Positions 8,416 through 16,457 of a stretch of DNA of 64,000 nt are shown one piece after another; within the stretch, counting starts at the first letter, position 1; each line of letters starts with the position of its first letter. The notes beneath the pieces were generated by a model. The model saw only the letters and a list, made by a program, of their open reading frames with translations, did no database searches and was not told the DNA's origin. This DNA is from Candidatus Omnitrophota bacterium (GTDB lineage Bacteria > Omnitrophota > Gorgyraeia > Gygaellales > Profunditerraquicolaceae), in assembly GCA_026387315.1 (NCBI GenBank), contig JAPLLY010000017.1, positions 1-64,000 of the forward strand, read 5' to 3'. The translations under genes were made by a program, and so were the position numbers.

Positions 8416-9333
8416 TTGGCTAAGCAGGATTTAGTGATTATCGGAGGCGGGCCAGCAGGATTGACGGCAGCGCTTTACGCTGGTCGCAGCCGGTTGGATA
8501 CCTTATTGATTGAAAAGATGTCGGTTGGCGGTAGGATCCTGATGAGTGAAATTATCGAAAATTATCCGGGTTTTCCTGGGGGGGTCTCTACAGCGGAGTT
8601 GATGCGCCGTATTCAAGAGCAGGTTAAGGAGCTAGGGGTAAAAATTATAAATGAAGAGGCTTCGGATGTAGATTGTGTTAACAGAATTGTCAATACTTTA
8701 GGCGCCAGTTATGAGGTTGGCGCAATTATTATTGCCAGCGGAGCGCGTCCCAGGAAACTGAATGTTCCAGGCGAGGAGCAATATACGGGCCGCGGTGTTT
8801 CTTACTGCGCTACTTGCGACGCGCCATTTTTTAAAAATAAACGCGTAGTTATAGTCGGCGGCGGTAATGCCGTTGCCGAGGAGGCAATGTATTTGAGCCG
8901 TTTTGCTAGTTTGGTAAGCGTGATTCACCGCCGCGCCGATTTACGGGCTTCGCCAATTTTACAGGAACGGATGCAGAAAAATAACAAAATTAATTTTATT
9001 CTAAACAGCATCGTTACGCAGATTAAAGGCGCAAGTAAAGTAGAGTCGGTGATGGTTAAGGATCTTTTAAGCGGCAAAGAAAATGATTTTGTTTGTGATG
9101 GAGTTTTTATTTATATTGGATATGAGCCGGAAACGGTATTTTTAAAAAATAAGTTACAGATGGATGAATCCGGATTTATCGTGACGGATGAAAATATGGC
9201 TACCACAGTTGGCGGTGTTTTTGCTTGCGGCGATTGCCGTAAAAAAGGATTTTATCAGGTAATTAACGCTTGCGGTGACGGCGCAGTGGCAGCTGATTCC
9301 GCTTACAAATTTATAGCAAGTCAGGAGAAGTAA
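8416..9333 (+). CDS. trxB: Thioredoxin reductase
   Basis: FAD/NADPH enzyme that reduces thioredoxin. FAD-binding GGGPAGLTAALYAGR at residues 9-23, redox CATC in SYCATCDAPFF, NADPH-binding GGGNAVAEEAMYL, and the C-terminal FAD motif GGVFACGDCR. 305 aa, normal length. The start is TTG at 8416 with AAGGTG upstream, since no ATG lies near the conserved beginning (AKQDLVIIGGG). It follows def by 14 bases, in one operon running to pckG. Confidence 0.95.
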   Translation: MAKQDLVIIGGGPAGLTAALYAGRSRLDTLLIEKMSVGGRILMSEIIENYPGFPGGVSTAELMRRIQEQVKELGVKIINEEASDVDCVNRIVNTLGASYEVGAIIIASGARPRKLNVPGEEQYTGRGVSYCATCDAPFFKNKRVVIVGGGNAVAEEAMYLSRFASLVSVIHRRADLRASPILQERMQKNNKINFILNSIVTQIKGASKVESVMVKDLLSGKENDFVCDGVFIYIGYEPETVFLKNKLQMDESGFIVTDENMATTVGGVFACGDCRKKGFYQVINACGDGAVAADSAYKFIASQEK

Positions 9334-11130
9334 ATGGAAAGAGCTCCAACTACCAATAAAAAATTGCTGGAATGGGTAAATAAGATGGTTAAACTTTGCG
9401 CTCCTGAGCGGATTGTTTGGATTGACGGCAGCCAAGAGCAGAAATTGGTTTTAGAAAAAGAATGCGTTAATAGCGGTGAATTAATCCGCTTAAATCAGGA
9501 GAAGTTGCCGGGTTGTTTTTTGCATCGCACCGCGCAAGATGATGTTGCTCGAACTGAACATTTGACCTTTATTTGCACGAAGAAAAAACACGATGCCGGG
9601 CCGAATAATAACTGGATGTCCCCGGAGGCCGGATACAGAAAGGCTAAGGCAATATTTAAGAAGGCTATGGCCGGCAGAACAATGTATGTTATTCCTTTTT
9701 CTATGGGGCCGGTTGGTTCGTGTTTTAGTAAAATCGGAGTAGAATTGACGGATTCCCGTTATGTAGTTTTAAATATGTTAATTATGGCTCGCTGTGGGGA
9801 GCCGGTTTTAAGGCAGTTGGAAAAAGATGATCATTTTACTAAGTGCTTGCATTCTAAGGCCCAATTAGATATTAAGAAGCGTTTGATTCTGCATTTCCCG
9901 GAAGAAAATACTATTTGGAGCGTAGGCTCTGGATACGGGGGAAATGTTTTGTTAGGCAAGAAATGCCTTGCGCTGCGCATTTCTAGTTTTTTAGCCAAAA
10001 AAGAAAAGTGGATGGCTGAACATATGTTAATTATGGGTATTGAAGAGCCCAATGGCCATATTGAATATATTGCCGCGGCTTTTCCCAGCGCCTGCGGTAA
10101 AACAAATTTAGCCATGTTGATTCCACCTGAAGGGCTTAAGGAAAAAGGCTATCGGGTTTGGACAGTGGGTGATGATATCTCCTGGATGCGGGTAGATTCC
10201 GATGGTTCTTTATGGGCGATTAACCCTGAAACGGGATTTTTTGGAGTTGCCCCCGGCACGAATTCTTCTGCTAATCCGAATATGGTGGAAACCGTTAAAA
10301 AGAATACTATTTATACCAATGTCCTTTTAAAGCCGGATAATACGGTTTGGTGGGAGGGCGCTGATGGCCCAATTCCTAGCCAGGGTATTGATTGGAAGGG
10401 CAATCCCTGGAAACCGAATGTTTTGGATGCCGAAGGTAAAGTAATTAAAGGCGCGCATCCTAACGCGCGTTTTACCACTCCGATTGTAAATTGCCCTTGC
10501 GCATCTTTCAGGCTGGAACAGCATCATGGAGTGCCGATTTCCGCGATTATTTTTGGCGGTCGGCGCCAGCATGTCGCCCCGCTAGTGTATGAATCTTTTA
10601 ATTGGCAGCACGGAGTATTTGTGGCGGCGACGATGGGTTCGGAGTTAACGGCTGCCCAGGTAGGCAAGTTGGGCCAGGTGCGCAGAGATCCGATGGCCAT
10701 GCTTCCTTTTTGCGGTTATAATATGGCGGAATATTTTAAGCATTGGTTAAATATGGGCAAGTTGATGGCCAAACCGCCGAAAATATTTCATGTTAATTGG
10801 TTCAGGATGGATGAACAGGGAAAATTTCTCTGGCCGGGGTTCTGCGAAAACTTAAGAGTTTTGGAGTGGATATTAGACCGTTGTAATAATAAAGTTAATG
10901 CCCAGCGCACTCCGATTGGTTATTTACCGTATCCGTTTAATATTGACCTGACCGGGCTTAATCTTGCTAATGGCGTTTTGGAAAGGTTACTTATGGTTGA
11001 TAAAAAGGAATGGCTAGAGGAGTTAAAAGGCATAAGCAAATTTTTCGGTGAGTTCAAGAAAGATCTTCCCCGGGAGCTTTGGCAGGAGTATGATGTTTTA
11101 CTTGAGCGGTTAAAGAAAAATGAAAAGTAA
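9334..11130 (+). CDS. pckG: Phosphoenolpyruvate carboxykinase (GTP)
   Basis: Interconverts oxaloacetate plus GTP with PEP, CO2 and GDP. 598 aa, typical for the GTP form. The nucleotide loop is AFPSACGKTNLAML, and FGGRRQHVAPLVYESFNWQ and the GSCFSKIG segment match the family. The ATG directly follows the trxB stop, with AGGAG 9 bases upstream. With Pta/AckA it suggests a cell that links acetyl-CoA metabolism to C4 acids or gluconeogenesis. It overlaps purC by 11 bases. Confidence 0.95.
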   Translation: MERAPTTNKKLLEWVNKMVKLCAPERIVWIDGSQEQKLVLEKECVNSGELIRLNQEKLPGCFLHRTAQDDVARTEHLTFICTKKKHDAGPNNNWMSPEAGYRKAKAIFKKAMAGRTMYVIPFSMGPVGSCFSKIGVELTDSRYVVLNMLIMARCGEPVLRQLEKDDHFTKCLHSKAQLDIKKRLILHFPEENTIWSVGSGYGGNVLLGKKCLALRISSFLAKKEKWMAEHMLIMGIEEPNGHIEYIAAAFPSACGKTNLAMLIPPEGLKEKGYRVWTVGDDISWMRVDSDGSLWAINPETGFFGVAPGTNSSANPNMVETVKKNTIYTNVLLKPDNTVWWEGADGPIPSQGIDWKGNPWKPNVLDAEGKVIKGAHPNARFTTPIVNCPCASFRLEQHHGVPISAIIFGGRRQHVAPLVYESFNWQHGVFVAATMGSELTAAQVGKLGQVRRDPMAMLPFCGYNMAEYFKHWLNMGKLMAKPPKIFHVNWFRMDEQGKFLWPGFCENLRVLEWILDRCNNKVNAQRTPIGYLPYPFNIDLTGLNLANGVLERLLMVDKKEWLEELKGISKFFGEFKKDLPRELWQEYDVLLERLKKNEK

Positions 11131-12016
11131 TGTTTTATTAAAAACTACATTTAAAGATTTGCCGCTTTTTCGCAGAGGCAAGGTCAGAGATTTGTATGAT
11201 TTTGGGGATAAGCTGCTTATTGTTTCTACCGATCGCATATCCTGCTTTGATGTAGTCTTGCCTTGCGGAATACCGAATAAAGGCAAGGTCTTGACCAGTA
11301 TATCCGTATTCTGGTTTGATTTTATTAAAGATATCATCGGGCATCATTTAATTACTACGGATGTGGATAAGTATCCGGCCATACTTAAGAAATATAAATC
11401 GGATCTAGCGGGCCGCTCAATGTTGGTCTTAAAAACCAAGCCCTTGGCTGTTGAATGCGTGGTCAGAGGCTATCTTTCCGGCTCAGGTTGGAAGGAATAC
11501 CAGCAAAAGCAGTCAGTTTGCGGTATTAGTTTGCCTAAGGGTTTAAGAGAATCCGAGAAACTGCCGGAGATTATCTTTACACCATCGACTAAGGCAGAGG
11601 CGGGCCATGATCAGAATATCAATCAGCAATATGTCGAGGATTTAGTGGGCGTTGACCTGGCTTTGCGTTTGAAAAAAATGAGCATCGCTATCTATAAGCT
11701 AGCTAGCGATTACGCTTTGGGCAAAGGGATTATTATCGCGGATACTAAGTTTGAGTTTGGCATACATCAAGGCCAGCTGATTATTATTGATGAAGTGCTC
11801 ACTCCGGATTCATCGCGTTTTTGGCCGCTTAGCGAATATCGCGCGGGCCAGGCTTGCCCGAGTTTTGATAAACAATTTGTGCGCGATTATTTGGAGGCTT
11901 TGGATTGGGATAAGGCCCCGCCGGCGCCGAGCTTACCGGAAGAAGTAATTAATATCACCACAAAAAAATATTTAGAAGCTTACCGTAAATTAACTTCCAA
12001 AAATAATTTAATATAG
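11120..12016 (+). CDS. purC: SAICAR synthetase
   Basis: ATP-dependent joining of aspartate to CAIR in purine synthesis. Family motifs include RGKVRDLYDFGDKLLIVSTD, VVRGYLSGSGWKEY and the C-terminal DEVLTPDSSRFWP. The 298-residue length fits the longer bacterial/yeast form. The start overlaps the end of pckG, so translation is probably coupled. Confidence 0.95.
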   Translation: MKSNVLLKTTFKDLPLFRRGKVRDLYDFGDKLLIVSTDRISCFDVVLPCGIPNKGKVLTSISVFWFDFIKDIIGHHLITTDVDKYPAILKKYKSDLAGRSMLVLKTKPLAVECVVRGYLSGSGWKEYQQKQSVCGISLPKGLRESEKLPEIIFTPSTKAEAGHDQNINQQYVEDLVGVDLALRLKKMSIAIYKLASDYALGKGIIIADTKFEFGIHQGQLIIIDEVLTPDSSRFWPLSEYRAGQACPSFDKQFVRDYLEALDWDKAPPAPSLPEEVINITTKKYLEAYRKLTSKNNLI

Positions 12017-12050
12017 ATGATCATACGAGCGCAAATAAAGGGGTACTTTA

Positions 12051-12096
12051 AGGGGACGGTTCTGTTTTTTATATATAAAAAACAGAACCGTCCCCT
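12051..12096. repeat. 46-bp REP-like palindrome, GGGGACGGTTCT family
   Basis: Perfect palindrome with 23-base arms starting AGGGGACGGTTCTG. The centre is TTTTTTATA/TATAAAAAA. It lies between purC and the flippase-like gene. Confidence 0.88.
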
Positions 12097-12123
12097 GGAT
12101 TCTAATTTGGACAGCAATGATAG

Positions 12124-13110
12124 ATGATTAAAGTTAAAAATACCTTATCACTTTTATTAAGAATCAGCGTAAGTATTCTGCTTTTATTTCTTTTGTTCAA
12201 AATCAACAAAATTGATTTGCAGGTTTTAATCAATGATATCAGGGGCACAGATAAGCGGCTATTAACGGCGGGTTTTTTGTTTTTCTTCTTTGTCTATTTT
12301 CTGGGTTTTTTACGCTGGCAGATGCTGCTTAAGGCTGTGGGGATCAATATCCCTTTAAAAAGATTAATAAGCTCTTTTTCCGGCTGCATTTTTTTTAGTA
12401 TTTTTCTGCCTTCAACTATCGGGGGAGATCTGGTCAGGGCAGCGGATCTGGCGGAGCATACTAAGAAAGCCAAGGAGGTCATTGCCACGGTTTTTTTGGA
12501 TAGATTGAGTGGTTATACGGGGTTAGTCTTGGTAATCTTGCCCGCGCTTTTATTGGGCAGGGGCCTTCTGTTGGATAAAGTTGTTTTTACTTCAGTGTCG
12601 GTGATTATAATATTATTGGTTGTCCTGCTGTTGGTTTTGTTCAATAATACTATCTATTTTAGAATTTCCAAGCTTCTTAGTTCCCCTGGTGCCGGAAAAA
12701 TAAAAGAAACAATTAAAAATATGCATCAGGAGATCCATGTTTTTCGCAGCCATAAGCGTTTGATTATTTTGAATTTGTTCATTTCTTTGGTTATCCAGCT
12801 TATTGCCCCGATTAGTGTTTATTTTATCGGGCTTTCCTTAGGAATAAAAATAAATTTTATTTATTTTCTTATCTTTTTGCCGATCATCAGCGCGGTTACG
12901 CTTCTTCCTATTGCTATCGGAGGCTTAGGGTTAAGGGAGGGGCTGTTTGTAGTTTATTTTGCTAAAGCCGGGGTAGTTAAACAGCTGGCTTTAGCCATGT
13001 CGCTTTTATCATTTTCATTTGTTGTCTTCTATGGGGCTATCGGAGGGCTTATTTATGTCCTTACAATACATCGTCGACGCCTACAACCTAATAAACCATC
13101 CTGCGTTTAA
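12124..13110 (+). CDS. Lysylphosphatidylglycerol synthase/AglD-type transmembrane protein
   Basis: An integral membrane protein of 328 residues with about eight hydrophobic segments. The motifs FLRWQMLLKAVGI, FLPSTIGGDLVRA (residues 97-109), FLDRLSG and LPIAIGGLGLREG are typical of the UPF0104/LPG-synthase-TM family. Members act in lipid or lipid-linked sugar handling, but the substrate here is unknown. The 3' end overlaps the NYN-domain gene by 56 bases in another frame. Confidence 0.75.
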   Translation: MIKVKNTLSLLLRISVSILLLFLLFKINKIDLQVLINDIRGTDKRLLTAGFLFFFFVYFLGFLRWQMLLKAVGINIPLKRLISSFSGCIFFSIFLPSTIGGDLVRAADLAEHTKKAKEVIATVFLDRLSGYTGLVLVILPALLLGRGLLLDKVVFTSVSVIIILLVVLLLVLFNNTIYFRISKLLSSPGAGKIKETIKNMHQEIHVFRSHKRLIILNLFISLVIQLIAPISVYFIGLSLGIKINFIYFLIFLPIISAVTLLPIAIGGLGLREGLFVVYFAKAGVVKQLALAMSLLSFSFVVFYGAIGGLIYVLTIHRRRLQPNKPSCV

Positions 13111-13543
13111 GCCCGCCTCTAAGCCGGCCTCAAATATCCAACAGGCCCTTGCGGATTTCATCGAATCCAACAAATTAACCGGAAGTAAAAACAATAGCCT
13201 GATTCTTGTTTTTGACGGATATCCGCCGCGTTCAGAGGATATCCCCCGCCAAAACGGTTTAGTTTGTAGGTTTTCGCGCGCGCAAGAGGCGGATGAATTA
13301 ATAAAAAAAATAGTCCAAGATTCAGCTTCTCCGAAAAATATCGTTGTAGTTTCTGATGATAAAGAGGTGCGGTTAGCCAGCAGGTTTCTCCACGCGCGAA
13401 TCCGCAGTGTCAAAGAGTTTATCCGCGGCAAGCAAGATAATAGGCCGGTAACTGATGCCGCCAAATTGGCTGCGGTTGATTTTAAGCTAAGTTATGCCCA
13501 GATGCAGAAGATAGATGCCGAGCTGAGGAAAAAGTGGCTCTAA
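13055..13543 (+). CDS. YacP-like NYN-domain ribonuclease
   Basis: Begins MSLQYIVDAYNLINH, the conserved first strand of YacP/Rae1-type NYN (PIN-like) nucleases with its metal-binding Asp. Further acidic motifs are ILVFDGYPP and VVVSDDKEVR. 162 aa, a usual size. These proteins cut RNA, in some bacteria at the ribosome. The start is the ATG at 13055 inside the previous gene; the in-frame ATG at 13019 lacks the family start. Confidence 0.8.
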   Translation: MSLQYIVDAYNLINHPAFKPASKPASNIQQALADFIESNKLTGSKNNSLILVFDGYPPRSEDIPRQNGLVCRFSRAQEADELIKKIVQDSASPKNIVVVSDDKEVRLASRFLHARIRSVKEFIRGKQDNRPVTDAAKLAAVDFKLSYAQMQKIDAELRKKWL

Positions 13544-13572
13544 TCAGTTGACAAATTTGGGCAATAAATAAA

Positions 13573-13609
13573 GGGGACGGTTCTCTTAAAAAAAAAGAGA
13601 ACCGTCCCC
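13573..13609. repeat. REP-like hairpin, GGGGACGGTTCT family
   Basis: Arms GGGGACGGTTCTCTT and AAGAGAACCGTCCCC around an A-run. It closes the operon that ends with the NYN-domain gene. Confidence 0.85.
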
Positions 13610-13629
13610 AAGTTTTTCAGATTAAATTC

Positions 13630-13658
13630 TTGACATAACTTATGAGTTATGATAGAGT
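13630..13658 (+). promoter_or_regulatory. Sigma-70-type promoter with an operator-like palindrome
   Basis: TTGACA at 13630-13635, 17-base spacer, TAGAGT at 13653-13658. The spacer is almost filled by an inverted repeat, CATAACT-TATG-AGTTATG (13634-13651), placed where a bound repressor would block polymerase. It drives the membrane protein gene at 13689. Confidence 0.65.
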
Positions 13659-13688
13659 TATAACAGTAACCTTACAAAGGAGGGGAAT

Positions 13689-14366
13689 ATGAGTAGTTGG
13701 CAAGTAGTATTACTAGAGCCCGCGCGTATGGTTTTGGCGCAAATTAGCCTATTTATGGTTAATGCGTTGCTGGTGATTATTATTTTGCTCATTGGTTGGT
13801 TACTTTCTAAAGTGATTAGGTCTGTGGTCAGTAAAACCCTTAAGACAGCTAAGATTAATGAGTTATCCAGCCGGATTGAGTTGGATAAGTTATTGGGTAA
13901 GGGGGGGATAACCTATACTTTATCCGATTTAATTGGAGTAATTTGTTATTGGCTAGGGCTTCTAATAACGTTTATGGTTGCGGTTAATTCCGTAGGCCTG
14001 ACGATAGCCGCGGATTTATTAAATAAAGTTGTTCTTTATATCCCGAATGTTATTGCCGCTTTGTTTATTCTGATCTTAGGGATGTTCGTATCAACTTTAT
14101 TAAAGAATATTGTGCAAACCGCGGCCAGTAACGCGGGCTTAAACCAGGGCAAGCTTTTAGCCCAGGTGGTCGAGACAGTGGTTATTGCTTTTGCCATTTT
14201 CGTGGGATTAGAGCAATTGCAAATTGGTATTCGGATAACTGAACTGACTATCTCTATTGTATTAGGTTCTCTGGGTTTAGGTTTAGCTCTGGCTTTTGGC
14301 CTAGGCTGTAAAGATATCGCCGGCAAATTTGTCGCCGAACTAACAGATAAATTAAGGAAAAAGTAA
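13689..14366 (+). CDS. Membrane protein with conserved TM-helix repeats (MscS-related)
   Basis: A 225-residue protein with about five membrane helices, including VVLYIPNVIAALFILILGMF and SIVLGSLGLGLALAFGLGCK. This glycine-patterned pair is typical of the conserved-TM-helix repeat family and resembles the pore helix of small mechanosensitive channels, but there is no soluble MscS beta domain. AAAGGAGG is upstream of the ATG. It is transcribed alone, between its own promoter and terminator. Confidence 0.65.
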   Translation: MSSWQVVLLEPARMVLAQISLFMVNALLVIIILLIGWLLSKVIRSVVSKTLKTAKINELSSRIELDKLLGKGGITYTLSDLIGVICYWLGLLITFMVAVNSVGLTIAADLLNKVVLYIPNVIAALFILILGMFVSTLLKNIVQTAASNAGLNQGKLLAQVVETVVIAFAIFVGLEQLQIGIRITELTISIVLGSLGLGLALAFGLGCKDIAGKFVAELTDKLRKK

Positions 14367-14395
14367 AGCGTTTGTGATTTGTTTAAGAAGCTCAT

Positions 14396-14437
14396 AAACC
14401 CCTCGCCATTAATCATAACGAGGGGTTTATTTTTTTA
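14396..14437 (+). terminator. Intrinsic terminator
   Basis: Ten-base stem AAACCCCTCG/CGAGGGGTTT (14396-14405 with 14419-14428), then ATTTTTTT. It ends the transcript of the membrane protein gene. Confidence 0.9.
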
Positions 14438-14483
14438 CTAAATTAGTGTCAGAACTCGATAACTATTTGATAGGGAAAGAGAT

Positions 14484-14540
14484 ATGAATAAAAACAAGCG
14501 TTTCTACATACGCACGTTTGGATGGCCGTTGTCCAATTAA
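14484..14540 (+). pseudogene. miaB: 5' remnant of miaB cut off by element integration
   Basis: GGGAAAGAGAT then ATG at 14484. The frame reads MNKNKRFYIRTFG and then leaves the MiaB sequence (WPLSN, stop at 14540). Joined to the sequence from 60347 it would give RFYIRTFGCQMNVRDSEV, a textbook MiaB N-terminus. So this is the native beginning of the gene, now an 18-codon stub. Confidence 0.88.
14499..14531. other. attL: left junction of the island in miaB
   Basis: Host miaB on the left, element DNA (GCCGTTGTCC) on the right of the shared GGATG at 14520-14524. Compared with attR (60326-60351), CGTNTCTACATACGCACNTT is also shared. The differences fall at codon positions that keep the protein similar, so the resemblance to the left of GGATG is probably because both encode MiaB residues. 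GGATG is the best candidate for the exchange core. Confidence 0.8.
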
Positions 14541-14595
14541 CAGTAGCACGATGCGCAGTCTTGCCGAGGCGGCGGTGGGGGCGGATTAACACATT

Positions 14596-14627
14596 CGTCA
14601 TCCCGAGCCCCGTAGGGCGAAGGATCT
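14596..14627. repeat. Dispersed repeat CGTCATCCCGAGCCCCGTAG
   Basis: A 32-base copy (ends GGCGAAGGATCT) of a scattered bacterial repeat type. It lies inside element A, so the repeat was mobile after the element arrived, or came with it from a similar genome. Confidence 0.6.
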
Positions 14628-14643
14628 AAGCCAGCGACAGATT

Positions 14644-14688
14644 AAATCCCTATGACTGTGCCGGACGGCATAGGAATAGGGTTTTTTG
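14644..14688 (+). terminator. Terminator-like hairpin
   Basis: Outer stem AATCCCTAT/ATAGGGTTT with an inner TGCC-GGAC-GGCA hairpin, then TTTTTT. It could end transcription entering the element from miaB. Confidence 0.6.
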
Positions 14689-14985
14689 TTTACGGGTCAT
14701 TGGAAGCCGGTGTCGGGTGAGGGTCGGGCGAGGCGCGAGGAGTCAGTGATGGTGGTCAAAAAAATTGATGTCAATGTCAATTCAACGGGTGTCTGGGCAT
14801 CTATTCAGAACGGCGCAAACAATTGTTCCTAGACGGTAAACCGGCGTTTTTAGGGGTGTTCAGCAGGCGTCTGGGATCATCAAAAAGGGCGTTTTTTAGT
14901 GACATGAAGTGACATAAATGTGTCGTAATTACTATATACCTTTTGCGACAGCATAAAGGGGCCTTGCTAATGTTCAGTTTGCGCT

Positions 14986-15009
14986 AATGTTCACTAAATA
15001 GTGAACATT
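14986..15009. repeat. Perfect 24-bp palindrome
   Basis: AATGTTCACTA-AA-TAGTGAACATT. It is followed by GTTACGCG and preceded by TTTGCGCT. It is likely a protein-binding site. Confidence 0.7.
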
Positions 15010-15125
15010 GTTACGCGAAAATCGTGTCACAAAAAGTATATAGTTTTTCTGACAAAATGTGGTACTTGATAATCCGCATTTATTAAAAATATCGATTTTA
15101 TACAGATTTACGCTCAAATAATTTA

Positions 15126-15166
15126 TTGACAAGACAACTGTTGTGTTCTATACTATCGAACAGTTG
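15126..15166 (+). promoter_or_regulatory. Promoter and operator of the MNT/HEPN pair
   Basis: TTGACA at 15126-15131, 17-base spacer, TATACT at 15149-15154. An inverted repeat CAACTGTT (15135-15142) / AACAGTTG (15159-15166) straddles the -10 box. This is a typical place for autorepression by an antitoxin with a DNA-binding domain. Confidence 0.75.
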
Positions 15167-15195
15167 TATTATCAAATAGAACAGGAGATGAAAAT

Positions 15196-15822
15196 ATGCT
15201 GATCCCGGCCGGAAGGAAAAAGATGCTGGAGATATTCCTAAAAGATCCTTTTAAGGAGATCCATTTAAGAGAGATTGCCCGTCAATCAAAATCCTCGCTT
15301 GCCAATGTGGACAACTCAATGCGGTTATTCGTGAAGAACGACATGTTTAAACGCAATGAAATGTCGCATTCCACGTTTTTTAAGCCTAACCTTGAAAACG
15401 ATGAGACCATAAAGATATTCGAGCTATTGGAACTTGATCGGCGTAAAACATTTTATGCCAAGAACAAGAATATAGCTCGCCTCATTAAAAAATACGCAGA
15501 TTCTATTATAGAGCTTTCAAACAAGAGGATCCAGCTTGTCATTCTTTTTGGTTCTGTAGCAAGGGGCGAATGGGCTAAGGGTAGCGATATTGACATATTG
15601 GCGGTTGTTCCGGATAAAGAAAACAGCATCATTGATATATTAAACAAAGCCAAGACAGATGTCAGTCCGCTTTTAGAAATAAGGCCGATAAGTACTACAA
15701 CAAAAAAGTTTATTGATGGTTTTAAGGCCAAGACCGAGTTCTACGATAATCTGTGGAAAGATCGCATTGTGCTGTATAGCGAATTTTTGTTCTGGCAACT
15801 TATACGAGAGGGAGGCAAATGA
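15196..15822 (+). CDS. Nucleotidyltransferase (MNT) antitoxin with N-terminal winged helix
   Basis: Residues 1-75 form a winged helix (EIARQSKSSLANVDNSMRLF). Residues 110-150 hold the minimal nucleotidyltransferase motif LFGSVARGEWAKGSDIDILAV (GS...DxD). MNT proteins of this kind neutralise a HEPN toxin by AMPylation, and the partner starts 2 bases after the stop. The winged helix probably binds the inverted repeat at 15135-15166. A clear ribosome site (AGGAGATG) precedes the start. Confidence 0.82.
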   Translation: MLIPAGRKKMLEIFLKDPFKEIHLREIARQSKSSLANVDNSMRLFVKNDMFKRNEMSHSTFFKPNLENDETIKIFELLELDRRKTFYAKNKNIARLIKKYADSIIELSNKRIQLVILFGSVARGEWAKGSDIDILAVVPDKENSIIDILNKAKTDVSPLLEIRPISTTTKKFIDGFKAKTEFYDNLWKDRIVLYSEFLFWQLIREGGK

Positions 15823-15823
15823 T

Positions 15824-16321
15824 ATGCCCGAGAACTTAGAGCGAATTTTACAAGGATGTTTTCATCCAAAAGAAGGCAGGCCTAATCTGCAAAAAGTACC
15901 GGTTAGCTCAGAACGGGCGCAACAACACATCGACAAAGCGCACAGTAACCTTCGAGCGATGAAGATGATGTTTGACGGTGACTTGTTCGATTGGACGATT
16001 ATTTGTGGATATTACGCAATGTATCATGCTGTCTTGGCGGCTCTTTATAAAATAGGCATCCGTGCTACAGCGCATTACTGCGCGCTTGCGGCGTTTAAGG
16101 AATTTTATGTCAGGCGAGGGAAAGTAAAGCCTGAATTTGTAACATATATAAATCGCGCCAAACAGCTTGAACAGAAATATTCCGAGACGTTAGATAAGGC
16201 TCAAGAGAATAGGGTTGTGGAGCAATACGGCGTTGAAATTATCACTAATGACGATGCCGAATGGATTATTGAAGATGCGAAAGACTTCGTGCTGAAGATT
16301 GAAGAAGTGCTGGCATCATAA
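15824..16321 (+). CDS. HEPN-domain protein, toxin partner of the MNT gene
   Basis: A 165-residue HEPN protein: four-helix core with DWTIICGYYAMYHAVLAALY (typical helix 2) and an Arg-His pair (RATAHYCAL) in the place of the RX4-6H ribonuclease motif. The ATG at 15824 has GGAGG 8 bases upstream; the in-frame ATG at 15713 lies within the MNT gene and is not used. The pair would stabilise the element or act in phage defence. Confidence 0.78.
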   Translation: MPENLERILQGCFHPKEGRPNLQKVPVSSERAQQHIDKAHSNLRAMKMMFDGDLFDWTIICGYYAMYHAVLAALYKIGIRATAHYCALAAFKEFYVRRGKVKPEFVTYINRAKQLEQKYSETLDKAQENRVVEQYGVEIITNDDAEWIIEDAKDFVLKIEEVLAS

Positions 16322-16385
16322 AGGAAAGCATGAACCTGAAAAAACGGTGAATTACCGCAATTTACAATTAAAAATATTGGCATCA

Positions 16386-16416
16386 ATTCCGGGCAATTCC
16401 GGGGACACATCACTTA
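16386..16416. repeat. Left inverted repeat of the transposase unit
   Basis: AATTCCGGGCAATTCCGGGG then ACACATCACTTA. The reverse complement of 17115-17146 is nearly the same sequence. Such REP-type ends are recognised by the transposase between them. Confidence 0.72.
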
Positions 16417-16421
16417 ATTCG

Positions 16422-16450
16422 TTGACATAGCCATTTCCTGCCGCTATAAT
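16422..16450 (+). promoter_or_regulatory. Consensus promoter of the transposase gene
   Basis: TTGACA (16422-16427), 17 bases, TATAAT (16445-16450). The start codon comes 8 bases after the -10 box, so the mRNA is probably leaderless. Confidence 0.75.
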
Positions 16451-16457
16451 CTCTCTT

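Larger units (their letters stand above)
14541..15125. other. Gene-free left end of element A, rich in inverted repeats
   Basis: No convincing gene. It contains a dispersed repeat (14596-14627), a terminator-like hairpin (14644-14688) and a perfect 24-bp palindrome (14986-15009). A longer interrupted inverted repeat has ACTATATAC near 14931 facing GTATATAGT near 15037, each flanked by TGTC/GACA. A 27-codon frame at 14749 has a ribosome site but no recognisable product. The layout resembles a control or origin region. Confidence 0.5.

Noticed and set aside
14503-14515. TCTACATACGCAC as the attachment core
   Set aside because: It is identical at attL and attR but absent at the 19695 junction, while GGATG is present at all three; the identity is better explained by both coding for YIRT.
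14749-14832. 27-codon frame in the left end of element A
   Set aside because: It has GAGGAG upstream but no family or neighbours that support it.
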